Source: Candidatus Solibacter sp. (lineage in GTDB: Bacteria > Acidobacteriota > Terriglobia > Bryobacterales > Bryobacteraceae). From it: DNA of 64,000 nt. The position numbers and the translations under genes are program-made. Shown here piece by piece: positions 26,839 through 35,681 of this stretch. Positions within the stretch are counted from its first letter, which is position 1. Each line of letters begins with the position of its first letter. Under the pieces are notes generated by a model, which was not told the DNA's origin, searched no databases, and saw only the letters and a list, made by a program, of their open reading frames with translations. The stretch covers positions 1 to 64,000 of the forward strand of contig PNKE01000033.1 of the NCBI GenBank assembly GCA_013822245.1, written 5' to 3'.

Positions 26839-28173
26839 ATGAGACGGCGCAACTTCCTTTCCTCCACCATCGCGGCCCCGGCTTCGGCTGCCTTGCTTTC
26901 CAGCCTCCGCGACGAGATCGGCAAGCTTGATATCGTCAGTTCCCACGAGCACCTGTTGTGGGAGGACGAACGCATCGCTGCCCAGGCCGGGCTGTTCACG
27001 CTGGCCAGCCACTACCTTCTTAATGATGCCGTCAGCGCGGGGTTGCCGCCGGCCATGGCCAAGACGCTGGAGGATCCCAATATCCCGTTGCGCGAGCGCT
27101 GGACGATGTTCGCGCCCTACTACCGGGCGGCGCGGTTCACTGGCTACGGGCAGGCGTTCCGGATCGCGATGAAGGACATCTACGGCATCGCCGAGGTGAA
27201 CGTCTCGACCGTCGAAAAGGCCGAAGCCGCGATTCGCGCGAAGAACAAGCCGGGACTATACGAAGAGGTGCTGCACCGGCGGGCGAGGATCCTGTATGGC
27301 GTGCTGGACGACTACTGGCATGGCGATCCGATGCGGCCCGATGCGCGGTTCTTCGTGCTGGCGCGAAAGCTGGACTGGTTCATCACGCCCGGCAACGCCG
27401 CCGCGCTCAAGAGCATGGAGAGGGTGACCGGCGTGGCGGTGACGTCGCTTGCCGGGCTGAAGTCGGCGATGGAGAAGCGGCTGGAGCAGAGCATCGCACA
27501 GGGGATGATCGCATTGAAGTCGACGCTGGCGTACTCGCGCGAAATCCGGTTCAACGAGGTATCGGAAGCCGACGCCGGGCGCGACTTCGAGGCCCTGGCC
27601 AGGGATGCCCGGCGGGCGCCTGCCGGCGCCGCGAGGTTCACGGAAAGGCCGTACCGCAACCTGGAGGACCACATGTTCCACCACGCCATGCGGCTGGCCG
27701 AGGCGCATCGGCTGCCGGTGCAGATCCATACCGGGACGCTGGCGGGCAACTCGGGATGGGTGGAGAACACGCGGCCGATGCACATGCAGAACCTGTTCAA
27801 TCTGTATCCGAACGTGACGTTCGATTTGTTCCATATCGGGTACCCGTATATTCACGAAGTGACGGTGCTGGGCAAGATCTTCCCGAACGTGCATGTGGAC
27901 TTCTGCTGGGCGCATGTGCTGTCGCCGGCAACGGCGCGGCGGGCGCTCTCGGAGATGCTGGACGCGATGCCGTATACCAAAATCCTTGGGTTTGGGGGCG
28001 ACTACAGGTATGTGGAACTGACGTATGCTCATGCGGTGATGGCGCGGGAGAACATTGCGCGAGTGCTGGCGGAGAAGGTGGCCGAGGGGTGGTGCACGGA
28101 GGCGGATGCGTTGGAGATCGCCCAGGCGCTGCTGGCCGGCAATACGGCGCGGCTGTTTCCGAGGAAGGGCTAG
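26839..28173 (+). CDS. Amidohydrolase-superfamily TIM-barrel protein
   Basis: 444-aa member of the amidohydrolase superfamily, nearest by eye to uronate-isomerase-like and related metal-dependent hydrolases. The metal motif HEH is at 36-38 (DIVSSHEHLLWEDE), further conserved blocks are RLPVQIHTGTL, VTFDLFHIGYPYIHE and ILGFGGDYRYVEL with the last metal-ligand region. The N-terminus (RRRNFLSS followed by Ala) looks like a weak Tat or export signal. The gene starts 13 nt after the regulator-like gene. TAGAAT lies 10 nt before the ATG, close to leaderless spacing. Substrate unknown; the neighbours point to sugar acids. Confidence 0.75.
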   Translation: MRRRNFLSSTIAAPASAALLSSLRDEIGKLDIVSSHEHLLWEDERIAAQAGLFTLASHYLLNDAVSAGLPPAMAKTLEDPNIPLRERWTMFAPYYRAARFTGYGQAFRIAMKDIYGIAEVNVSTVEKAEAAIRAKNKPGLYEEVLHRRARILYGVLDDYWHGDPMRPDARFFVLARKLDWFITPGNAAALKSMERVTGVAVTSLAGLKSAMEKRLEQSIAQGMIALKSTLAYSREIRFNEVSEADAGRDFEALARDARRAPAGAARFTERPYRNLEDHMFHHAMRLAEAHRLPVQIHTGTLAGNSGWVENTRPMHMQNLFNLYPNVTFDLFHIGYPYIHEVTVLGKIFPNVHVDFCWAHVLSPATARRALSEMLDAMPYTKILGFGGDYRYVELTYAHAVMARENIARVLAEKVAEGWCTEADALEIAQALLAGNTARLFPRKG

Positions 28174-28382
28174 CAGGCGGATAGATGGGGCGGCGGCGGC
28201 TCCCCGCTTTCCGTGAACACCGGTTTGACGCGAAATCCACCGCCACCACGCAGGAAGCAAAGTGGGCGGCCCGCCGCTACCCTACCCCATCTTCGGCGGC
28301 CGATTCGTGATAGCCTCAATTCGCATTCGAGCCGTCGTGCCGGCCCCGCCGAACGGCGCAGCCTCAATCAGGAGTCCGACCC

Positions 28383-29654
28383 GTGAAATCCAACCGCCGC
28401 AACTTCATCGCCTCCTCCGCCGCGGCCATCGCCGCCACCGCCCCGCGCGCCGGCGCCGCCCCCGCCCACGCCCTGGCCGCCGCCGAGCGCTACCGCAAAC
28501 TCGACGGCGCCCTGCGCCAGCCTGTCCTCAAAAAGGCGCTGTTCAAATCCCCTGTCGTCATCGACTCGCTCGAACTCCTCCGTCTCGGCAACAACTTCAT
28601 CTGCCGCGTCCGCTCCCGCGACGGCGCCGAAGGCATCTCTGTCGCCCACTCCAGCATGAGCACCTTTTTCCCCATCTTCCTGCGCAACCTCCAGCCCTTC
28701 TTCATCGGCAAGGACGCCCGCGAACTCGACCTCATCCTCGAAAAGGTCTACATCTTCGGCTTCAACTTCCGGTTGAACGGCATCGCCCTCGGCCTGCCGC
28801 TCGCCACCATCGAATTCGCCATCCTCGACATGCTCGGCCGCATCGCCTCCAAGCCCGTCGGCCAGTTGATCGGCGATATCCACAACCCCGAGGTCGCCGT
28901 CTACATCGCCACCGAATGGCGCGAAAAGCCCGTCGACGAATCCATCCGCCTCATCAAGGACGCCGTCGCCGCTTACGACGCCCGCGCCCTCAAGATCAAG
29001 GTCGGCGGACTCATGTTCATGACCACCGACATGTACGCCCAGGGCCCGCCCGGCCGCACCGAGAAGATGATCCCGCTGGTACGCGAGACCTTCGGCGACG
29101 GCTTCGCCCTCTACGCCGACTCCAACAGCTTCTACACCGTCCCCGAAGCCATCCGCGTCGGCCGCCTGCTCGAAAAGTACAAGTACCGCTACTTCGAGGA
29201 GCCAGTCATGTTCGACCACCTCGAAGACATCAAACAGGTCGCCGGCGCGCTCACCATCCCCATCGCCAACGGCGAACAGGATTACAGCTTCTACGGCTTC
29301 CGCTGGCTGCTCGCCAACGACGGCCTCGACATCGTCCAGCCCGACAACTATTACTTCGGCGGCCTCATCCGCTCCATGCAGGTCGCCCGCATGGCCCACG
29401 CCTGCGGCCGCCAGATCATCCCGCACATGTCCGGCGGCGGCCTCGGCTACATCTACAACATCCACTTCGTCTCATGCGTCCCCAACGCCGGCGAACACCA
29501 TGAGTTCAAGGGCCTCAACACCCATGTCCGCTTCGAATGCAAGACCTCGCCGCTCAAGGTGGTGAATGGCAAAATCAAAGTACCCACCGGACCCGGCTTC
29601 GGCGTCGACTTCGACCCCGGCTGGGTCGCCAAACATCAGATGGTGAGGCTGTAA
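28383..29654 (+). CDS. Enolase-superfamily (mandelate racemase/muconate lactonizing) enzyme, Tat-exported
   Basis: 423-aa acid-sugar dehydratase/racemase-type enzyme. The N-terminus is a Tat-like signal ([17 protein letters not shown]). The barrel has KIK at 204-206 (catalytic lysines), metal ligands Asp246 (YADSN), Glu272 (FEEP) and Glu298 (ANGEQ), and His348 in IIPHMSG as likely general base. The start is GTG with AGGAG 8 nt upstream. The fucosidase gene begins 5 nt after its stop, so the two are probably one transcript and one pathway, for example processing of deoxy-sugar acids; that link is inference. Confidence 0.85.
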   Translation: MKSNRRNFIASSAAAIAATAPRAGAAPAHALAAAERYRKLDGALRQPVLKKALFKSPVVIDSLELLRLGNNFICRVRSRDGAEGISVAHSSMSTFFPIFLRNLQPFFIGKDARELDLILEKVYIFGFNFRLNGIALGLPLATIEFAILDMLGRIASKPVGQLIGDIHNPEVAVYIATEWREKPVDESIRLIKDAVAAYDARALKIKVGGLMFMTTDMYAQGPPGRTEKMIPLVRETFGDGFALYADSNSFYTVPEAIRVGRLLEKYKYRYFEEPVMFDHLEDIKQVAGALTIPIANGEQDYSFYGFRWLLANDGLDIVQPDNYYFGGLIRSMQVARMAHACGRQIIPHMSGGGLGYIYNIHFVSCVPNAGEHHEFKGLNTHVRFECKTSPLKVVNGKIKVPTGPGFGVDFDPGWVAKHQMVRL

Positions 29655-29659
29655 CCAAC

Positions 29660-31090
29660 ATGACCACAAGACTCCTTTCCGCCTTCCTGCTGCTCGCCTC
29701 CTTCGCCGCCGCCCAAACGGCCGCCGCGCCCGAAACGCCCGCCCGGCGCGAAGCCCGCATGAAGTGGTGGCGCGAAGCCCGCTTCGGCATGTTCGTCCAC
29801 TGGGGCCTCTACTCCGGCCTCGCCGGCACATGGGAAGGCAAGCCCGTCGCCACCCGCGGCGGCATGGAGTGGATACAGAACCGCGTCAAGGCCGATACCA
29901 AGACCTACGCCGAACGCGCCATCCCGATCTTCAAGCCCACGCCCGATTTCGCCCGCCAATGGGCGCGCCTTGCCAAACTCGCCGGCTGCCGCTATGTCGT
30001 GTTCACCACCAAACACCACGACGGCTTTGCCCTGCACAACTCAAAGGTGAGCGACTACGACGCCGGTTCCGTCCTCAACCGCGATCTCACGAAGGAGATC
30101 GTCGATGCCATCCGCGCCGAAGGCCTGCGTGTCGGCTTCTACCACTCCGTCATCGACTGGCATCACGATCAATATGGCTACGCCCAGTCGAAGCAACTGC
30201 CTCACCCCTTGCGCGACCAGCCCTACCCCGCCGGCGGCCGCGACCACGCCAAGTATGTCGCCTACCTGCATTCACAGGTCGACGAACTGACCTCGAACTA
30301 CGGCAACGTCGACATCCTCTGGTGGGACTACAGCGCCCAGGACTTTCAGGGCGAACAGGCCTGGCGCGCCTTCGACCTTCTCGCCAAAGTCCGCGCCAAA
30401 CAGCCCGCCGTCATCATGAACAACCGCCTCTTCCGCATCCCCGAAGCTGGCTTCAGCGGCATGGGCACCTCGGCGATCTCCGCCCGCATGGACCCCCAGT
30501 ACGGCGACTTCATCACCCCCGAGCAGCACATCCCGGCCACCGGCATGCCTGGCGTCGATTGGGAAACCTGCATGACCATGAACACCACCTGGGGCTACAG
30601 CGGCCACGACCACGCCTGGAAATCCAACGAAACCCTGATCCGCAACCTCATCGACATCGCCAGCAAAGGCGGCAATTACCTGCTCAACATCGGCCCCAAG
30701 GCCGACGGCAGCGTGCCGGTGGAAAGCGTCCGCGCCCTGGAGGCCATGGGCGCCTGGATGAAGGTCAACGGCGCGTCCATCTGCTCCACCGCCGCCTCGC
30801 CCTTCGAGAAACTCGACTGGGGCCGCGCCACCCTCAAGCAGTTGCCCGGCGGCAAGTCCCGCCTCTACCTCCATGTCTTCGATTGGCCCAAGGACGGCAA
30901 ACTCGCCGTGCCGCTCGCAAATGCCGCCCGCGCCAAGGCCCGCCTGCTCGCCGGCGGCAAGCCGCTGAAGGTCAGCGCGGCTTCAACCTCGCTCACCATC
31001 CAGGTCCCAGACGCCGCGCCCGACCCCGTCGCCACCGTCATCGAACTCGACCTCGCGGGTCCGCCCAGCGTCGTCAAGCCCGGCGCATAG
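29660..31090 (+). CDS. GH29 alpha-L-fucosidase, secreted
   Basis: Glycoside hydrolase family 29 enzyme that releases L-fucose from glycans. A signal peptide (MTTRLLSAFLLLASFAAAQ) precedes the family start REARFGMFVHWGLYSGLAG, followed by YVVFTTKHHDGFALH, VGFYHSVIDWHH, and DILWWDY with the expected nucleophile Asp223. A C-terminal beta domain follows. At 476 aa it is typical for the family. The ATG at 29660, 5 nt after the previous stop, is chosen because the signal peptide starts there; the frame stays open upstream but only mirrors the neighbour. It ends 12 nt from a convergent DUF1801 gene. Confidence 0.93.
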   Translation: MTTRLLSAFLLLASFAAAQTAAAPETPARREARMKWWREARFGMFVHWGLYSGLAGTWEGKPVATRGGMEWIQNRVKADTKTYAERAIPIFKPTPDFARQWARLAKLAGCRYVVFTTKHHDGFALHNSKVSDYDAGSVLNRDLTKEIVDAIRAEGLRVGFYHSVIDWHHDQYGYAQSKQLPHPLRDQPYPAGGRDHAKYVAYLHSQVDELTSNYGNVDILWWDYSAQDFQGEQAWRAFDLLAKVRAKQPAVIMNNRLFRIPEAGFSGMGTSAISARMDPQYGDFITPEQHIPATGMPGVDWETCMTMNTTWGYSGHDHAWKSNETLIRNLIDIASKGGNYLLNIGPKADGSVPVESVRALEAMGAWMKVNGASICSTAASPFEKLDWGRATLKQLPGGKSRLYLHVFDWPKDGKLAVPLANAARAKARLLAGGKPLKVSAASTSLTIQVPDAAPDPVATVIELDLAGPPSVVKPGA

Positions 31091-31102
31091 CCGGGCGCGC
31101 GC

Positions 31103-31579
31103 TTACTTTTTCTTCTTCGCCTTCCGCGCCTTTTCGCGCTGCTGCTCGTAGTTCGCCACCACTTCCGCCACCGTCATCCGCCCTACCGCCTCGCCCACCA
31201 CATCCAGCGGCAGGTCCTCCAGTTTCTTGAACCGGATGCAGCCCTTGCCCATGTCCAGCTTCTTGCCCGCCTCCGAGGTCCGCTCCCTGAACCACCCCTC
31301 CAGCACGGCGTCTTGATACAGCGTGCACAGGTAGAACGACATGTGGCCCTTCTGCGACGCCAGCCCGGCAAACGGCAACGGCTGTTTGGGATCGCAGTGA
31401 TACCCGGCCGGGTAGATCTTGTGCGGGATGAAATAGCCGATCATGCCGTACTGCATCCCTTCGGCCATCCCCTTGGGTAGGTTCTTTTTGATCACCTGCC
31501 TCACCTTCTTGATCGCCGCCCGCCTGTCCTCCGGAAGTTCTCCCAGATATTCGTCAACCGTCGTAGCCTTGCTCTGCAT
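31103..31579 (-). CDS. DUF1801 domain protein
   Basis: 158-aa cytoplasmic protein of the DUF1801/YdhG-like fold. The family pattern is seen in YLGELPEDRRAAIKKVRQVI at the start, GMQYGMIGYFIP in the middle, and KKLDMGKGCIRFKKLEDLP near the end. The C-terminus is a poly-Lys tail (KARKAKKKK). The fold resembles frataxin-like proteins but the role is unknown. TATCCT lies 10 nt before the ATG and no ribosome-binding site is obvious, so it may be nearly leaderless. Confidence 0.85.
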   Translation of the reverse strand: MQSKATTVDEYLGELPEDRRAAIKKVRQVIKKNLPKGMAEGMQYGMIGYFIPHKIYPAGYHCDPKQPLPFAGLASQKGHMSFYLCTLYQDAVLEGWFRERTSEAGKKLDMGKGCIRFKKLEDLPLDVVGEAVGRMTVAEVVANYEQQREKARKAKKKK

Positions 31580-31630
31580 AGTGAGATTCAGGATACAACG
31601 GCCGGCCCCGCTTTCAGATGTAAAATCCGT

Positions 31631-32512
31631 TCACATCGCCAGCGGACCGTACAACTCCGGCCGGCGGAACCGGTACAGATACTCCGGCGCCGCCCGCGCG
31701 TTCAACAGCACTTCGCTGCTCAGATCAGCGATCAGCATCCCTGCGTCTACCGTCTCCGGGCGACGCTCAGCCAGCACTTCGCCGTTGGGCGCAAGGATCA
31801 TCGACCCGCCCGGAAACGCCTGCCGCACGCCGCAGAACTCCACCTCGCCCGCGTAGTTGCAGGCCACGCCAAAGACGCCGTTCTCCATGCAGCGCGCCCG
31901 CAGCGCCGTGCCCGCCCACTCCGCCCACGCCCACGCCGTGCCGGGCGCGGGGTCGGCGGCAAAGGGGAACAGCACCACCTCGACGTTCTCCACCGCCAGC
32001 AGCCGCGTCGATTCCGGAATCAGCGCGTCGAAACAGATGTTCGACCCGATCCGGCCCAGAACCGTCTCAGTCGCCTCCAGGCCGTGGCCGCCGTTGTAGA
32101 ACGGTGTTTCGAACATCGGAATGTGCAGTTTTCGCCACCAGGCGATGCTGCCGTCCGGCCCGGCCAGCACCTGCGTGTTGTGCAGCAGGTTGCCTGCGTC
32201 CTCAATCATGCCTGCCGCGATCCAGACCTTCGACTGCACAGCAATCGCAGTCAGCGTGCGCACGGCCTCTCCGCCTTCGACGGGTTCGGCCATCATGCGC
32301 ACCTCGGTGAGGGCTTCGCGCAACCAGGCCTCGTGATCGCCTGTGGGGTGGTTGGGGATGAACCCGGTGATCGACAATTCCGGGAACAGGGCCAGTTCGA
32401 CGCCTTCCGACGCGGCATTGCCCGCCCACTCCGCGATCAGTTCCAAATTGCTCCAGGTCTCGCCCGGTTTGCTCTCGACATTGATCGCCGCGACACGAAT
32501 CGACTCTTTCAT
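31631..32512 (-). CDS. Carbon-nitrogen hydrolase (nitrilase superfamily)
   Basis: 293-aa cytoplasmic hydrolase of the nitrilase/amidase superfamily, which cleaves non-peptide C-N bonds. The catalytic triad is visible: Glu45 in FPELSITG, Lys128 in WRKLHIP and Cys160 in NICFDALIPE. An alpha-beta-beta-alpha fold is implied by the regular spacing. The natural amide or nitrile cannot be inferred. A GAGAGG element lies just before the ATG at 32512. Upstream lies a 1.1-kb gene-poor stretch. Confidence 0.9.
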   Translation of the reverse strand: MKESIRVAAINVESKPGETWSNLELIAEWAGNAASEGVELALFPELSITGFIPNHPTGDHEAWLREALTEVRMMAEPVEGGEAVRTLTAIAVQSKVWIAAGMIEDAGNLLHNTQVLAGPDGSIAWWRKLHIPMFETPFYNGGHGLEATETVLGRIGSNICFDALIPESTRLLAVENVEVVLFPFAADPAPGTAWAWAEWAGTALRARCMENGVFGVACNYAGEVEFCGVRQAFPGGSMILAPNGEVLAERRPETVDAGMLIADLSSEVLLNARAAPEYLYRFRRPELYGPLAM

Positions 32513-32652
32513 TTGACCTCTCGTTCTCTATTGTGACTCGTCTCCGCCATGGACTTTCCAGCCGGGCCGGAAGCAGGATTCCGGCGGACACAGTCCTTGC
32601 TGGGTGGACCACCTGGCTCGACCTCTATATATGTTCGCGTTGAATCAAAACG

Positions 32653-32886
32653 GTGCAATTGAAGCCAATCGCCTGGGTGGGTGACAGCCTGGAGCGGCTC
32701 CGGGATGCTCCGGCGCGAGTCCGGGCTGGGGCCGGGTATCAGTTGAAACTCGTTCAGACGGGCGAGTTGCCGTCCAACTGCGTCCCAATGCCGGGCGCCG
32801 GTCCTGAAGGTGAAGTTGGACTGGCTCAAAAGAAGCCGGTCTGCTCGACTGAGTGCCCATGGGCCGCCGCCCCGCAAAATGAATGA
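32653..32886 (+). pseudogene. Truncated HigB/RelE-like toxin remnant
   Basis: The first ~50 codons from GTG 32653 read KPIAWVGDSLERLRDAP and ARVRAGAGYQLKLVQTG, then PMPGAGP, matching the N-terminal half of phage-Gp49/HigB-type RelE toxins. After GAGP the family normally continues with a GVREIR strand and an FQKK segment. Here the sequence becomes unrelated and stops at residue 77, so about half the toxin is lost. No matching HigA antitoxin is recognisable downstream. Probably a dead toxin-antitoxin locus. Confidence 0.55.
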
Positions 32887-33681
32887 AAATCTCAGCGTGC
32901 CGGGCTATGCTCAGCGTCAGCGCGGACCGTCGAGGCCGGACCCGTTCTGTATCCGTTGAAGCCGTACTGAGTTTGACCCGGAACGTACACGCGGACGCAT
33001 CAGTGTGCGCCGTCTTCCCCCGGCGGAGGAAGCGGCGGCCCGCGAGGGTGCGTTGCTCACTTCACCGTGCGTTCCCCGCTTCCGCCTCGGGGGACGCCTG
33101 TATCCGGCCAACGAGTTCGGTCGTCCGCGGCGTCGTTCAAGGCTGCACGTCAAGAACACTGGAATTGGTTACTCCGCGCCTGGGACTCTGTCCCCAAGCC
33201 CATGAGATTTAACGCTTCACGGCCAGTAGGGCTCGCCTGATCAGCGCCTGTGTCAATCGCGACGCCGCGAAAAACATACTCCACGATCCGCACTTCTCCG
33301 CTACCTCCGCGACTGCGGCGTGATCGTTCGTTACAATCAACTCGCTCGATCATAGGATAGGGCGCCGCAGGGATGCGACCCGAGCGCCGTGTCGAATGCG
33401 GACTGACGGGGCGGTTCCAGCCGCCCCGCCGCCAAACAGCCCCGCCCAGTCCGCCTCAATGCGACAAGTCCTGGGGTCGTAGGGGCAATGCCCCCGGTTG
33501 AGAACGGCTCAACTCCCGCGTTGACAAACGGTAGGGAGTCCCCCCGCCTGTCAAGCTGCAATCGGCCCGGCTCCCGTTAGTGCAAGCTGTTACATCAGCC
33601 TGCTTCTGCTTTGGCCTACCATTAGGAAAGGAAACGCCGGTGCTGCCTCGCCGCCGTTTAGATCTCTTGGAGGACAACCAT
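32887..33681. other. Gene-poor spacer with no supported gene
   Basis: About 800 nt without a convincing coding frame, RNA gene or intact mobile element. The only structures noticed are small inverted repeats such as GTTGAG-aacgg-CTCAAC near 33500. It may be the debris of a former mobile or toxin-antitoxin insertion, given the truncated toxin at its left edge. Confidence 0.4.
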
Positions 33682-34158
33682 ATGCACCCGATGGCGATTG
33701 CCAAGGAGCTTGAGATGACCAAGGAGTTCTTTGACCGGTCCACCCGCGCGCTGGCCGAAGAGGACTCGAACTTCCAACCCTATGAAGGCGCCTTCACCAC
33801 CGCACAGCAGGTGGCCCACGTCGCCCAGACCATTGACTGGTTCTTCGAAGGCGCATTCCGCCCCGAGTGCTTCGACATGGACTTCGAATCAGGCATGAAG
33901 GAGATGATGAAGGTGACGTCTCTCGCCGCCGCCCGCGAGATGCTGGACAAATCGTTCTCCAAGGCGATAGAGACGTCGCGGGCCAAGCCGGCCGAGGAGT
34001 GGGGCGCGTGCCTGCCGCCGAATCCGATCATGGGCGAAACCCCGCGTTTCGTCATCATCGGGTCGCTGGTGGACCACACGGCGCATCACCGCGGCGCGTT
34101 GACGGTCTACGCCCGCCTGCGCGGCAAGGTCCCGCCCATGCCCTACGCCGATATGTAA
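33682..34158 (+). CDS. DinB-family protein
   Basis: 158-aa four-helix DinB-like protein, a family that includes bacillithiol/mycothiol-type thiol transferases and many metal-binding proteins of unknown role. Candidate metal ligands are His46 in QQVAHVAQT and the histidines of VDHTAHHRG near residue 135, which fit the three-His site of the family. The ATG at 33682 is chosen for the GGAGG 8 nt upstream; the frame is open ~100 nt further but without a ribosome-binding site. It is convergent with galU across a strong hairpin. Confidence 0.85.
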   Translation: MHPMAIAKELEMTKEFFDRSTRALAEEDSNFQPYEGAFTTAQQVAHVAQTIDWFFEGAFRPECFDMDFESGMKEMMKVTSLAAAREMLDKSFSKAIETSRAKPAEEWGACLPPNPIMGETPRFVIIGSLVDHTAHHRGALTVYARLRGKVPPMPYADM

Positions 34159-34180
34159 GCCCCCGGAGCGAACTTTGACG

Positions 34181-34211
34181 GGGCCGGATTCGCCACTGGC
34201 GGGTCCGGCCC
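34181..34211. terminator. Bidirectional hairpin between DinB gene and galU
   Basis: GGGCCGGA (34181-34188) pairs perfectly with TCCGGCCC (34204-34211), with an inner CGCC/GGCG stem and an ACT loop. It touches the galU stop codon at 34212. On the plus strand it is followed by TTATAGCTTC; there is no long T-run on either side. Confidence 0.55.
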
Positions 34212-35096
34212 TTATAGCTTCAGCGACTTCAGATACTGGCGGAACGGCCCGCCCAGATCGTGCCGCTGCAGCGCGAACTCGACCGTCGCCGTGAGGAACC
34301 CCAACTTGTCGCCGGCGTCGTAACGGTTGCCCTCGAACTTGTATCCGTAGACTGGCCGCGACCGGAGCAGGTGCTTCAATGCGTCGGTCAACTGGATCTC
34401 GCCGCCCCGGCCAGGTTCAATCGATTCGATCGACTTGAAAATCTCCGGCGTCAGGATGTATCGGCCGATGATGGCCAGGTTCGACGGCGCATCCTCGGGC
34501 TTCGGCTTCTCCACCATGTTGCGTATCCGGAACAGCTTGCCCGTGCTGCCCTGATGCGTCACAGGTTCAGCGTCCACAACGCCATAGGCCGAGATCGAGT
34601 CCTTGGGGACCTCCATCAGCGCAAGAACCGATGAGCCGTAGAACTCATAGATGTCCAGCAACTGCCGCAGGCAGGGGATCTCGGCGTCGATCACGTCGTC
34701 GGAAAGAACCACCGCAAACGGCTCGTTGGCAACCAGATCCTTGGCGCGCAGCACGGCATGGCCGAGTCCGAGCGCCTCCTTCTGGCGGATGTACGACACG
34801 TCGATCATGTCCGAGACGGCACGGACGGTGTTCAGCAGATCCTTCTTATTGTGGCTTTCGAGCAGACGTTCGAGTTCAAACGAAACGTCGAAATGGTCTT
34901 CGATCGCCGACTTGCCGCGCCCGGTGACGATAATGATGTTCGGCATGCCGGAGTGCAGCGCCTCTTCCACGCCGTACTGGATCAGCGGCTTGTCCACCAG
35001 CGGCAACATCTCCTTGGGCATCGCCTTGGTGGCTGGCAGGAACCGGGTGCCCAGCCCGGCGGCGGGAAAGACGGCTTTGCGGACCTTTTGGATCAT
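34212..35096 (-). CDS. galU: UTP-glucose-1-phosphate uridylyltransferase
   Basis: Cytoplasmic enzyme making UDP-glucose from glucose-1-phosphate and UTP, a donor for the surface polysaccharides built by the operon at 39-46 kb. Hallmarks are KAVFPAAGLGTRFLPATKAMPKE at the N-terminus (written here as the nucleotide loop GLGTRF at 14-19 and the MPKEMLPL block), DKPLIQYGVEEAL, and FAVVLSDDVI. Length 294 aa is normal. The ATG at 35096 is preferred over a TTG seven codons earlier; TACAAT lies 9 nt before it. Confidence 0.94.
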   Translation of the reverse strand: MIQKVRKAVFPAAGLGTRFLPATKAMPKEMLPLVDKPLIQYGVEEALHSGMPNIIIVTGRGKSAIEDHFDVSFELERLLESHNKKDLLNTVRAVSDMIDVSYIRQKEALGLGHAVLRAKDLVANEPFAVVLSDDVIDAEIPCLRQLLDIYEFYGSSVLALMEVPKDSISAYGVVDAEPVTHQGSTGKLFRIRNMVEKPKPEDAPSNLAIIGRYILTPEIFKSIESIEPGRGGEIQLTDALKHLLRSRPVYGYKFEGNRYDAGDKLGFLTATVEFALQRHDLGGPFRQYLKSLKL

Positions 35097-35232
35097 CACA
35101 ACCCCATTGTAGGCCAATGGGTTGAAGCAAGCCCGGCAAGTCCGCCACCGGCCGGCAACGGTCAGCCTGGTCGTTCAGCAGCGCAGAATCGCCGTTCGGC
35201 GCGGCCAATCGACCGCTCGGGCGCGAGACGCT

Positions 35233-35260
35233 TTGCCGGCTTTCCGGGCTATGCTATAGT
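35233..35260 (+). promoter_or_regulatory. Promoter of the ferredoxin gene
   Basis: TTGCCG (35233-35238), a 16-nt spacer and TATAGT (35255-35260) lie about 65 nt before the ferredoxin ATG, leaving a normal 5' leader that holds GGAGAAGAG as ribosome-binding site. Confidence 0.5.
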
Positions 35261-35325
35261 CGCTCAAAGACATAACTGGGACCCGTTGCGGCTGCGAACG
35301 GGAGGATTGAGAGAGGGGAGAAGAG

Positions 35326-35586
35326 ATGGCTTACATCATTGCCGAACCTTGCATTGGGACCAAGGACACCGCTTGTGTGGACGCCTGTCCGGTGGATTGT
35401 ATCCACCCGCGAAAGGACGAGACGGCATTCGAATCGGTGGAACTGCTCTATATTGACCCGGTGGAGTGTATCGACTGCGGAGCATGCGTGCCGGTCTGTC
35501 CGGTGTCGGCGATCTTCGCGCTTGACGATCTGCCGGAGAAGTGGTCCGAATACGCCCAGAAGAACGCGGACTACTACCAGAAGTAA
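35326..35586 (+). CDS. fdxA: 7Fe (3Fe-4S/4Fe-4S) ferredoxin
   Basis: 86-aa electron-transfer protein. The N-terminal cluster motif is C9-x7-C17-x3-C21-P with a further Cys25 (CIGTKDTACVDACPVDCI), the pattern of FdxA-type ferredoxins in which one cluster is 3Fe-4S. The second motif CIDCGACVPVCPVSAI holds the 4Fe-4S ligands. A short acidic/aromatic tail completes the protein. A strong leader, ribosome-binding site and its own terminator make it a single-gene unit. The redox partner is not evident; a type II NADH dehydrogenase is convergent next door. Confidence 0.93.
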   Translation: MAYIIAEPCIGTKDTACVDACPVDCIHPRKDETAFESVELLYIDPVECIDCGACVPVCPVSAIFALDDLPEKWSEYAQKNADYYQK

Positions 35587-35623
35587 GCTTTTACGGTCTC
35601 TCTCAACGGGAGAGGAGCGATAA

Positions 35624-35663
35624 GGCCCGCCTCAGCCACACCCGGCTGGGCGGGTCTTTTTCC
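35624..35663 (+). terminator. Rho-independent terminator of the ferredoxin gene
   Basis: GGCCCGCC-T-CAGCC pairs with GGCTGGGCGGGTC (one bulged T), followed by TTTTTCC. It lies 38 nt after the stop codon. Confidence 0.8.
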
Positions 35664-35681
35664 ATTGATGGGCGGTTGCGT

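Noticed and set aside
32880-32965. A HigA antitoxin after the truncated toxin
   Set aside because: The short frame starting MNENLSVPGYAQRQ has no helix-turn-helix pattern and stops after about 25 codons.
33400-33560. Possible transposon end with inverted repeats
   Set aside because: The repeats are only 6 bp, there is no partner copy within the window and no transposase nearby.
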